From positions 12,424,137-12,488,136 of the forward strand of contig NW_024041150.1 in the NCBI RefSeq assembly GCF_014851395.1: DNA of 64,000 nucleotides. The letters are read 5' to 3'. Under the pieces are notes generated by a model. The model ran no database searches and had not been told where the DNA came from. It saw only the letters and a list, made by a program, of their open reading frames with translations. Below, piece by piece: positions 35,836-46,866 of this stretch. Position numbers and translations under genes: made by a program. Origin of the DNA: Micropterus salmoides (Eukaryota; Chordata; Actinopteri; Centrarchiformes; Centrarchidae). The stretch's first letter is position 1, and each line of letters begins with the position of its first letter.

Positions 35836-36767
35836 AAGTCACAACCGGAAGCCCGGTACCACCGCGTGTGTAACTTGACGCTGGTACCTGTCAACCGGTC
35901 TGCTCTCCTCAGTGTTTTTGCCGGCTCGAGCCTCACAGGGCTGAAGACTCGCGGCTGTGTACCAGCTTTCACCGGCGAATATGTTGAAGTTCCCGGATAT
36001 TAAATTGCATTTTTATACGTGACCCAGCGGACTGGAGACCGGCACACACGGGGGATTTATTCTTCTCTGCAGCGCCCTACATTGTAACGGAATGGAAGCT
36101 GGAAGAATTGAACGCTGGACATGGACACAGACTGATGGACCAAGAACAACAGCCTGATATAATTAGTGCTCAACGCCAGCATGACCTACATTCCACAGAG
36201 CTTAATGGACGGACTTCAGGACATCTCTGCAATATGGACACGAGACAGTAACTAACGTCCTGTTCAACCTTGTAACACAGTAATAAGTGACCTTCATTTT
36301 TATTTGCTGCTGCAGAACTGTGCATAACCGGACACCTGAATGTGCATACGACTGAACCAAGAGATTCATCCAAGCAGACTATGTCCTATGCAAAAAAAAG
36401 GGGGAACAAGATAAACAGCATGAAAAGCACTGCATGCTGGACATTTTGCTGACCTTTTGTAATGCACCATGGTCGAAAGGAGGAAAAATTAATCAAGCAG
36501 GTGGCCTGAGGCAACTCTCCCTGCTGTTTTCTTGCTGTATACTGCTGGACTATACACTAGCTCTGCTCTTTGGATTAGCGAGCAGCTCACAAGGCCCGCA
36601 GTTCAAAGTGCCAGAGAAGAGCAGGGCTGAAAGGTCTTTTCAAGCCTGCAGATGCCTTATCTGCTCATAAGTGAGAGATTGTTGCATGTTATGTGATCAC
36701 CAATAATGCTGTGGTCAGCATCCAAATAGACTTTTTCAGGCTGTCAGCAACATAAACTGTCGCCACT
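35836..36767 (+). promoter_or_regulatory. Likely promoter and 5' untranslated region of the PAQR gene
   Basis: Base composition shifts from AT-rich to GC- and CpG-richer at about 35820-36100, with CCGGAAGC at about 35845, an ETS-type site, and several CG dinucleotides. This is typical of a vertebrate promoter with a 5' exon. A good acceptor (CTTTTTCAG) at about 36731-36739 lies 29 bases before the start codon, so the 5' UTR may be spliced. The start context GCCACTATGC fits initiation reasonably. Transcription start and any 5' intron are inferred. Confidence 0.5.
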
Positions 36768-37928
36768 ATGCTTCTGAACGGCGGTCAGCAGCTACCTCTT
36801 CTGAGGCATACGGATGTGCCGCCTCGGGTCATAGAAAACTTCATCCTGACTGGCTACCGCTTCCCAAACTACAGCCTGAGGGATTGCTTACTGTCAGCGT
36901 TCAGGCCCACCAATGAAACAGGCAACTTCTGGACACACTTCCTCCCAGTTTTCATTTTTTCATACTACTTTGGGGAAGTGTTTGGTTGGGAAAGTGCGCC
37001 ACATGGTGACGCCCCGTTCTTCTATCCATTGTGGAACTACTTTATCGGGGTGTTCTGTCTCCTAATGGCCAGCAGCATGGCCCACCTGCTCAACTCAATG
37101 TCTTTGGTAGTAAGAGAAGTCTGCTTCTTTGTGGACTACGGGACCATCAGCTCCTACACTGTAGGCTCATCGTTGGCGTACTACTACTACATCCACCCTC
37201 GGGCAGGGATCGTTGAGACAGGAGGCCACAACGCCTCCCAGGGGGACTTGAAACATGAACTTGCAGGGGCTCCTACATCATCCTATGCAATCCCGGAGTT
37301 CAGTGTGTTCTTTGAGATATTCTATATTCCGTGTGCATGTGTTGTAGCAATCATTTGCGTTCTCTCTTGCTGCAATACTCGCCAGAGGTGGAGGCGGCAT
37401 CGATACATCATCCGAACCTTAGTTTTCCTCCTTCCGTTCCTCATCTCTTCCACGCCGGTCTTCTACCGCCTCCTCACCAGATCGCCTTATTCCACCACCT
37501 CCTCCTCCTTCGTTGCTTCCACCTCCACCTCCAGCTTCTTCTATCGCCACTGTCTGTGGCTGCTGGTGTCAGCTGTCTTCAATATCAGCAAGTTCCCTGA
37601 GCGGCTAGCCCCGGGTCGCTTTGACATCTGGGGGCACAGCCACCAGTGGTTCCACTGTTGCACGTTTTTGTCCATCCTAGACGAACTCCAAATGATCAAG
37701 GCTGAAGTGAGGGCAATCCTACTCAGCCCAACTGTGCTGTTGCCCCCTGCCACCCTCTCCCACCTACCTGGACCTACCATAGCTTCCACCTATGGGGTGA
37801 TGCTCCTCCTCCAGACCACCATCATCTCCATCATCGTGTGGTTTTCCTGGCGCGCCAACTGCATCTACGGACCCCAGGGCGACCAGCTAGCAGAGGAACA
37901 CCCCAAGAATCACCTCAAATGTCACTGA
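36768..37928 (+). CDS. Membrane progestin receptor of the PAQR family, PAQR9-like, intronless
   Basis: A single 386-residue open frame with no introns. Family marks: NETGNFWTH at residues 49-57, the SSMAH metal-site motif at 102-106, FVDYG at 121-125, and ERLAPGRFDIWGHSHQWFH at 278-296 with His290, His292 and His296. These are the conserved Ser/His/Asp/His positions of PAQR proteins, which form a seven-helix membrane fold with a zinc site. Hydrophobic segments are near 56-72, 88-112, 118-142, 178-202, 214-236, 260-275 and 340-362. Phrases AYYYY, FNISK and TFLSI match PAQR9 (mPR epsilon) better than PAQR5, 6, 7 or 8; mammalian PAQR9 is also single-exon. Known role: plasma-membrane progesterone-type signalling, less well defined for PAQR9. 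Odd: a Ser/Thr-rich insert at 238-257 before helix 6. It could be a fish-specific PAQR9 paralogue, so no symbol is given. Confidence 0.88.
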   Translation: MLLNGGQQLPLLRHTDVPPRVIENFILTGYRFPNYSLRDCLLSAFRPTNETGNFWTHFLPVFIFSYYFGEVFGWESAPHGDAPFFYPLWNYFIGVFCLLMASSMAHLLNSMSLVVREVCFFVDYGTISSYTVGSSLAYYYYIHPRAGIVETGGHNASQGDLKHELAGAPTSSYAIPEFSVFFEIFYIPCACVVAIICVLSCCNTRQRWRRHRYIIRTLVFLLPFLISSTPVFYRLLTRSPYSTTSSSFVASTSTSSFFYRHCLWLLVSAVFNISKFPERLAPGRFDIWGHSHQWFHCCTFLSILDELQMIKAEVRAILLSPTVLLPPATLSHLPGPTIASTYGVMLLLQTTIISIIVWFSWRANCIYGPQGDQLAEEHPKNHLKCH

Positions 37929-39539
37929 TCACAAAGACAAACCATTTTTTTTTTAAATCATCCTGACTGTGAAGAAAGATTTGCACATGCATACAGAGCC
38001 ATGCCACAAAGAAGAAGCGCACAAGTAAAACAATATTACCCTTCCGATTTCAGGTTCCTCATATGTTCCTACCCCTTAGAGAGCTTTTTGCAAGCTTTCA
38101 TATGGGGAAATTGGGCACAATGTGAGACGAAAGGATTATATTCTGAGCTCACCACAGGGTGGCTGTCTGGTTGAGTGAACATTGAAAGACCTTGCCAGTT
38201 CTTTTCCCTAAGCAGCTCCAGCATGTTCCAACAGGATGTCTGAGCAGTGGTGATAATAACTACCTCTAGGGACTGTACACTTGAGGGCAGAGGAAAGGTG
38301 TTGGAACCCAGAAGAACACATGTTCCACGTAACATTTGGGTAATGTGGCTTAAATGTCAGCGTCATCCTTTACAGAAGTCGCTGGTGCGTTGTCTGTTGT
38401 CAAGTAGTACCCGCTGTTGCACTTCCTCTTGCTCTGACCTCAAAGTGGATCTTTCTCTGCTCTGGTTGCAGTTGGACCCATTGTTTCACATAGCATGAAT
38501 CCCTTGTTCTGACCTTTACTAACCATACCTTCGCTTCCTCTGACTTACATAAATGCTCACAGGCAGTCTCATTTCCTCTCTTTTTCCAAGTGACCCTCAG
38601 CAGGAAGTGTGCCTGAAATAGCTGAGAGCTTGTATCAGTCGTACAGTTAAGCACTTTCAGGGGGTCGGACGAACAGGCCCTGTCATTAAGAAGCCATGCT
38701 CTGTTTTTAACCTTAAAGGGCGCGTAACATTTCTGAAGCATAGAATGATGTCCTGCTGGCATCTTCAGTTGGGTTATTTAAATGTGAAACATATTCAGAG
38801 GGAAGTGAATATATCTGCTGTATGTGTGGTTTTCATTACACTGATGAATAATTCCCCATAGATTATGTTCACGCTGTTTAAAGTGCTCTAGTTCAGATTA
38901 AATGTGATGTAAATCTGGTGTTTTCTAATCAGTGTGAGAAGCTTACTGGGGTTTTCTGGAGTACACAGAAGTGGTATGCATGTTATTAAAATCTCTCATT
39001 CAAAAAAAGACTTCAGTTTAAAGGCTTGCATTGTGAACATAGATTAAATGACGATGATGAAACCAGAGGCTACTTTCCACAGAGGCTTTTCATGCCATGT
39101 GATGTACAGCAACCCCTTAGAGCAAAAGCCATAGTTTGGAAAAGTGACATAATGGCAATATTGTAGTTGTATTACATTGTCAGTAACTTCCTGGATAGAT
39201 TTGCACTTGACAGATAGATTAGGTTTATAGTTTGTTCCTCATGTATTATAACTATATTCAAGCTGAAGAGCTAAGTGTCCTTCAGAAAAATATATACCCG
39301 GCAATCTCTGAGTCATTTAACAGCCCTTACCGCTTCTTTGAAGCTAGTAAATATATAACCTTTCAGGACTGTGGGGGCCACGTCTTCCATCCATCTGGAA
39401 CAATAACTATTTTTTCCACAGCACCATAAAAAAAATCTTAAACCCAGTTTTCCATATTTGCACCATTATTTAATAAGAAATGTCATTGCTGATTTGTACA
39501 ACAAAACCAAATACATTTATCTGGCATACATATTGTTAT

Positions 39540-39572
<33 letters not shown>

Positions 39573-42500
39573 AATTATATTATATTGTAGCCTAAATCAA
39601 TGTTACTTTTTATTATTTTGTAGAGATGCAACTTGGGAAGAGGATTAAAAATGTTTTTAATCGGGCAGTGGGTGGACAGAGAAGTGATTGAGAAGTCTTG
39701 AAATATTTTCAGAATAACATTAAATGAAGTTTAAGAATCTTCCGGGTCTTCAAAGATCATTGCGTAGTTATCATTTCAGAAACAGGGATGCTTAAGTCTG
39801 TGACTTGAATATAATGGTTATACATGAGAGGCACGAACTGGGACAATAATTTACTATGTAGATTAAATGCAAACATTACCATTTCTTTATTCAACTTTTA
39901 ACTGTATGCAGCAATAACCTTATTGCTAGGCAGAAATGTTAATTATCACCCTTTGTCAACCTATATATGTAGATGCCTGCTTTCTTGTTTTTTTCTAGAA
40001 TTCTGCTACCCAGCCCAAACCCGACCGGCCCGTTTGGTTTGGGATTTATATTTTAATTTATTAAGAAATCCTGTGTTTGTCTCTATGACTGTCTATCATC
40101 CGTGTTTGTCATGTGTTAGTAGTTTTGCAATGTCCAGAGAGAAGGGGGAAAGACAGACAGTGTAGCTAATGTGTCGCATTAGCCTGGTAAGCTAATGTTC
40201 AATAACAGATAAAAAAAATTAAACAAAAATATAGCCTGTTAGTCCTGCACAGTTTCTAATATCCCAACCAAAATGAGTATATATATATATGGTCTGACGC
40301 ATGCGTACGTGACTGATTGGCATGTGCATTCAAAGATTTTGGCAAGAAAGATGTTGTGCTGGCTTTTGGCATTTTCTTTTCTGCTGGGTCAGATTCTATT
40401 CAGTCCGTTTTCTGCCTCCCACAAAAAAATCAATGTGCTGGAAACCAAGGGTGTTCACTGTGTTCAAGAACTCACCTCCTGAAATGTCCATGAACAAGAC
40501 ACTTTCAAGAAAATTTCCTTTGCTCTGAGATCACTTGCACACTGAAAGTGGACCATGATCGTCAGTGCTCAGATGACGATTACGTGTGTTTTCTCTGTTT
40601 TCATGTTGTTCTGTCTTGTCTTTGTAGATTTTGTCCTGTCAAGCAACCTCAGAGGGAGTTACAAATGAAATGATATGCTCTTACTCATGTGTCACATTTA
40701 CATGTTGATAATCATATTGGTCTGATTTTAGAAATTATATGATTAACACTGTATAAGTTCTACTCATACCTGCACATTTACTTGTGTTTAGATGCGTTAA
40801 TTTGCACAAGAGAAAATGATTAGTGATGTAAGCTGAGTTGTTAATTATGTATGACGATGGAGTATATATAGTAAGGACCATATTGAAAGGTTGTGATAAT
40901 CATGCTGTTATGGGGCACTTTAAAGCTCCTCAAAATGTTCCTTTAAGGATCAACTCTGCAGTACTGTATTCTTTCTTCAGGTTTAGGTAGTGCGTTCTAA
41001 TGAATAGTCCAATTCATCAGATAACGGTGCATCCAATGTTGAAGCGATGTTTCTACCTCAACAGAGCATTTCTGTCACTCTGTCACTGAGACGAACCATC
41101 GCTGAAACAAATCTTGTCCCCCTCTCCACCCTTCTAGACGGTGGGATGTCAGACTTGAATCGATCAATGTTGAAGCAGAGTGCAGTATGTGAATGTTAGA
41201 CTTACAGCCAGTACTGTATCAAGTGAAGTACTCAGGGGTGACCGGAAAACAACACTAATACATTATTTACACATGCATTTAAATGATTAATTACTAGAGG
41301 TGGAGAATAACTGTAGAATCTGTCTGTTAAAATGCTGAAAAAGTGAAAACGATCCTCCATTATGTTAATTGATGTATCTAATAATGTATCTAACTAATAT
41401 GGATGATTTGAGTTTTACTGAATAAATTATGCAGATAACTAATATCCTCGTGGCAGTTCATTTATGTAATCATATGTAATCGTGTGGCAAGATTGTTAGC
41501 CAAAATCACGCACAATTTGATCTATTACTGTTATTTACTAATACTAGCAGCGTTGATATATCTCAGCAACTGGATTGCCATGAAGTGTGGTACAAACATT
41601 TGGGATCCCCAGAGGATGAATCTTGAATGATATTACTTTGACTCCTCTTCTAGCGTCGACAGTAAGCGACTGTCCTTGCTTGTCCTTGTAATGTTGGTGC
41701 TGATGTATTCACCACCTGCCACATTGATCAGTCAACTTTAACTGCACTTGTTGAGCGACTGTCGCTGCATCCCGGGCTTAGCGCCAACCATGACGAATGT
41801 GATTGATTTAAAGAAAATACAAACAAGCCAGAGCGTATTTACCCCTGCACCAGAATAGTAATGGTTTCAGCCAGCCCTTTCTTCAGCGCTGGCACATCAC
41901 TACAAGTGTGGTTATAGGTCTGGTCATGCGAGGCTACTCCCTGGTTTACAGATGAAACATGCTCATAAGCAGGCCTGCAGAAGATTTGAATGTAAATGGC
42001 AAAAATCAAAACTGGAAACGTTCTACCTCGCATGACATGAATGTGTTAAATTACAAGCATGCTCTGCTCCAAAAGCAGTCTAGTTCTCTCGCTTAATCAG
42101 TAACAATAAGCAAAGTCCAAGGTTTCTCTTTGACACTGGGACCAAACTTACTCAAAAGCAGCTGTCTGTTAGCCGCTCACCCTTTACAGCTCATTCTTTT
42201 TTTGTTTTTTCCTTCAGAAAAATAAATGAAATTAGAATCAAAATAAACTCCTTCTCCAGTTACTAATGTACAATGGGCAGTGCAACATTCATATGTTGAA
42301 TCCTAGTTTCTGTTCTTACACATTTTGAGAATATCTCTCTTGAAACATTGTCTAGGCTGGTTTTAGCTTTTAAACAAGCCACCTGCCTCCTCAACCCCCT
42401 GTGAGTAATTATCAACCCTAATCATCTCTAACCTTCCTTTCTTATTAAATAGTGCTAGAAAGACTTGTTGTAGCAACTTTCTGCCCACATACTTAAAGAG

Positions 42501-44579
42501 GTGAAATTATGCTTATTTTTAGGTTTATAATTTAATTTTAGGGGTTGTACTAAAATAGGTTGCAACACAGGCAGAACAACCTGAACCAGCTTTGCAACCT
42601 AGACTGGAGCAAGAGTTTTAGAGTGGTAATTTATTAATTTGTTACAAATGAATCTTTTCATACGGAAAGTTTTAACTTTGTATTGATAGCTAATATTTGG
42701 TAGGGAGGGTAGGGGGTGAGGGGAGACAGCGGGCGGACGTGTTGTCACTGTGTGTGCTGCAGCTCAGTGTGTTTCTCCTCCAGTGTTTTTGAGGGCGAGC
42801 CACACTAGCCCGCTAGGCGAGCATTATGACGTGTTACATAGTGACACAGATTGGTTACAGAAGTTAAGGCTGGACTAAAAAGTTTTCAGGCAGTTCAGGA
42901 GGAGAGTTTTGGTAACTCCCTTTGGGGAGGACATTCTTTTTCACAAAAATAATAATACGACCTCTTTATCAGTAACCAGGCCTGTCAGTCTACTGAAACT
43001 GCATTTATTAAAGTGGTAAATGAGTTTCTGCTCACCATGGATTCAGATTCCACCTCAGTGCTTCTCTTACTGGATCTCTTGTGCAGCTTTGGATACCGTA
43101 GATTCAGTATACCCCACGCTGACTGGAAAATCAATTTGGCGTCTCTGGCCTGGCTCTCGATTGAACTCAGTGTGTGTGCTCTATGATAATACTACATCTC
43201 TTTATATTTCACCTCTTGGCCTAATTATACAGTCATGGCTTTAATTTCCACTGATACGCTGATGATACTCTCCTGTATGTGTCAGCAAAGGCAGATGATC
43301 ATTCCCAAATTATTAAAGTAGAGATTTCTGAAAACCACTGCATCTCTCTAACTGTGTTTGTTTCAGTCCCACAAGCACAGCTGTGTGCCTCTCTCTCTCT
43401 CTCTCTCTCTCTCATGCAGACACCTCCGGTCGTTCTTATGCTTGTGGAGAAAGTCATGTGCTGGAACTTTTTCAGGCGCAGTGACAGCGTGCCGCTTCCT
43501 GACATGTTGTCATCACAGCGAGACCAAAACCAAAACCTGTGCTCACACAATCTATCTGGCCCTATAGCTGGAGATCTGTTGTTTGTCAAGGAATAGTTGA
43601 TGATATTGATCTTGACTGATCGGCTGTGTAGTGGGAAGCAGTCTCTCAGAGCTGAGTGAAGTCTAGGTTTTGAATAATTCAAATGAATTCTGTTTGTGTG
43701 CTGATTTGCATGTCCAGCACTGCCTGAGCGTTTAGAGAGTATGTGTTCCTACTTGGTATTTGCACATGTTGTAGGTGTGCTGGACCTCGGCTGGGGCAAA
43801 CGCGTGGGCAACACATGCAGCTGGCTTTCCATGTCAAACTCCGCTCCCCCCTCACGCCTCTGTCTCTTTTTACTGTGACATGCCGAGACCACAAACAAAT
43901 GGCTGGTGAAACATGAACCACAGAGAAAGAACCACTCAGCTACGCTGAATCAAGAGTCCTGGACAGAATCAGTCAGGTGTCAGGAATCCATCTCTGGTTT
44001 CATCCTCACCCCACATAGTCGGATCACTTTTGCTTTTTATTGTGCAGGTGGTCGTATGATGACAAAGTTCCAAACATTTTTAATACAAAAACTGACTTAG
44101 ACTAGCTCAGTTTGAAATCTGCTCTCATTGTTTTTTTCCAGTTGTTTAATCAAATTATGAGATTTTGAGCAGAGCAATATGTCAGGCTGATTTTTTTTCA
44201 AAACTGTAAAATGATCCTCTGGATTTCTTCTGGGAATCTGGGCGTTTTAGCAACCTGGGGTAATAACTATTTAAAAAAATAAAATGTACATGCATTGTTA
44301 TGTTAAAGGCTGCTTCCAATATTTATATACTCAATACATTTTTATAAGACTATATATTTTAATACCTCACCAATTGTATTATTTGAAACAGCATTAAGAC
44401 TCAAGCAGGTACTTTAAAGGTCTGACATTGTCACCCTACACCCTCCATCTACATATTAATGGATTTTGTAAGTCCAGAGTTTTGTAAGGTGGGTGTAAAC
44501 AGGAAATATTATGTTGCCATGGAGTCAGTTTGTTAGCTGTGGGCTACAACTTAAGCCTCAGTTTGGGTTCCTGTTTGCA
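37929..44579. other. PAQR gene 3' region and gene-poor spacer
   Basis: No further gene is visible in 6.6 kb. The first part presumably carries the PAQR 3' UTR, whose end I cannot place: several AATAAA-type hexamers occur (for example near 41421). A (TA)n run is at 39540-39556 and a (CT)n run at 43389-43413. The block 42490-42960 has phrases reminiscent of a high-copy fish repeat but could not be delimited. Confidence 0.5.
43389..43413. repeat. (CT)n microsatellite
   Basis: About 12 uninterrupted CT units. Its reading as Leu/Ser-rich or Arg/Glu-rich peptide in three frames produces spurious open frames around it. Confidence 0.9.
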
Positions 44580-45145
44580 GTGCAGAATAAGTGGTAGGGA
44601 GAAAAAAATACAAAAGGCAAACCCTGGCTATCCACAGAAACACACAAGAAAGGGAGTGAGAAGGGATGTAGGAGGAAGTACAACTAGAACCAAGACAGCA
44701 GCACAAAAAGAATATGAGGGAGCAAACAAGGTAGCTAAGGAAAGTGTCAGAAGGGACAAAAAGTACATTGAGGATTTAGCACAGCAGGTTGAGGAAGCAG
44801 CAGGGAAAAATTATCTAACAACAATGAAGCTCAGCGGCAAATTCAAACAAGCGCAAGGACACAAAAGGTGCACTTAAGAGAGCTGCTCAACAGACAACCC
44901 CCTCAACTGAGATTCCACCTGCTCAAAACCCCAAGATGGAACTTAGGAGAGCCATTAAAGGCATGGAGAGTAGGGACAGGCAGCTGAAGCCCTCAAGGCA
45001 GACACAGTCACCTCAGGCAGCATGCTTCACCACCTCACGCAGGCTATCTGGGAGGAAAATAAAGTCCCATCAGACTGCAGAGATGGCAACATTGTAAAGA
45101 TTCCCAAGAAATGAGACCTCAAGAGAACCCCTTATGAAACTGCTT
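44580..45145 (+). mobile_element. LINE ORF2 fragment (linker before the reverse transcriptase)
   Basis: The frame 44530-44877 contains AAQKEYEGANKVAKESVRRD, followed by KKYIEDLAQQVEEAA and MKLSGKF, the lysine-rich segment between endonuclease and reverse transcriptase in a common fish LINE group. After it, decayed text in shifted frames (about 44880-45140) still resembles the start of the RT domain, ending KIPKK. No complete domain is present. It is a 5'- and 3'-truncated relic. Confidence 0.65.
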
Positions 45146-46866
45146 ATTAGTACTATGTGCTGAATTTCAGCTGATACTGTACTATATATCCTTGTCAAAT
45201 TGGTATTGTATATAAATGTGTAATACTGTCACAGCACACTCTTTCATTTATAAGAACCTCAGAGGAAACTTAAGGGGACCTGAGGGCTTTCAAATGTCTT
45301 TTACTTTACGTTGAAGAGCTAGGCGTTAGCTCCACACTGCGGGAGCTTGCTCGAGCTGTATACTGTATTTAGTGTGACTGAAATACAACAACCCCGGTCA
45401 TATTATCCGCATTTCAGTACAAATCTGCCAGCACAGTGTTCCTGCTCAGTGCACCCTCTAGCTGGTAAAACCAAAATGTTCACACTCACAGTATGAAAGT
45501 ACATCAGAAACAACTCGGCAGGCGACCACAGAGCTCTCATTTCCCCTATGTGTTTGAAAAACTGTACTTTAGAGAGAGCGTTTCAACTCGCTTTCTTCTC
45601 CAAATATTCTTTGAAAGTAATCCAGGACTGTTAACTTCAAGCGGATTGGTACAAAAAACATTTCAGTTGGTTGCTTTTACAAATAAATATACAGTTAACA
45701 AATAAACTAAAATTTAAGAATGCCAAAGCAAATTAATGACAGGAAAACTATTTCCACAAAGATATTTTATTCTATTCTTCTGAGTGTAATGAACATGGGA
45801 CAGTTAAAGCATAACATGGTTTTGTCAATGATCAGAATTTTAAGACAAAAGACAAACACCTTTTTAACGAAGATCACATAGTTAGTTATCAAGGCAGTCA
45901 ATAACATGAATTTGACACAGGGACAAAGGCAGACTAACAATTTAAGTTTGGAATCTTCTGAAGAACCAATGGGCAGTCATCAGAGCCCGGAGGCAGAAAA
46001 GATGGAGAGAACACATGAATATAAATTAATATTTGGTTGTGAAGAACCTGAAGCCACCACAGGGGTGGATCTACTGAAAGCAACTGCAGTGGGTTGAAAT
46101 GTGCAATGTAACCATTACTGTCCTATAGCTGCAGGAGTAGCCAGAATATTCTACTCTCGTGGTTTCTGATAAATTCTGTGTTTCATCAGTGTTTTCTAAC
46201 CTCTTTGTTGGCACATTGCTGCCACCTGTTGATCGGTGGAACAGAGTAACTTCTGTAAACATGATGACACTTTGGAACGTTTCATTTCCTGTCATAGAAT
46301 CTGCTCCGCTGATCTCCCTCTATTGTTATTCCATTCACAAACAAGTTTTGGGGGGGATCCTTGCTTGAGGCCGACAGGATTACCTTCTTAATACTGTCAT
46401 ACCAAAGCAGATGGTACCATCAAGATGCACATTGTTAAACCCAGCTCTAGATATTAGCAATCAAATGTTGTGTTAAATGTAAATTATGGCAACTGATAGA
46501 CCCCCACAGACAGCAGGCAGCAATGGGTTCATCTTAGAAAAATGAAATATGGGAGGTGTTAGTAGCTTAAGCAGACTTCTTTTTATCTTTAAATCAAACA
46601 TCATCTTACAAACTAAATATTCACATCTCATTTACATTCAGGTCTGCTCTGGAATTACGACGTAGCATCATTCTCAAAAATGAGAATACTGTGATAGACA
46701 CTATAGACACTATGTTTCTTGGCACCAAACATGGATAATTAGTTTTTGGACGGTATTCCTGTCACCGTTACATGAACTCGCTACTGACGCCATGTTGGAC
46801 TGGTGCTGAGAATAAGAAAAATTACACGTGTTGCTCTCTCCCTGCGCTGCGCTTGGTGTGTTGCTG
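45146..46866. other. aco1: Spacer including the likely aco1 3' untranslated region
   Basis: Downstream of the aco1 stop on the minus strand there is no coding sequence. The first minus-strand AATAAA hexamer I find is at 45766-45771, about 1.1 kb beyond the stop, so the 3' UTR may span roughly 45750-46866. I saw no clear iron-responsive-element hairpin (CAGUGN loop) there, but did not scan exhaustively. Confidence 0.4.

Noticed and set aside
37541..37789. Minus-strand 82-codon open frame
   Set aside because: Antisense shadow of the PAQR coding sequence.
38400..38762. 120-codon minus-strand open frame downstream of the PAQR gene
   Set aside because: No family resemblance, lies in probable 3' UTR sequence, and no splice structure supports it.
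42490..42960. Possible high-copy fish repeat
   Set aside because: A few familiar-sounding phrases but no clear ends or second copy in the window.
43279..43682. Overlapping 105- and 127-codon open frames on both strands
   Set aside because: Built around a (CT)n microsatellite, with no recognisable motif.
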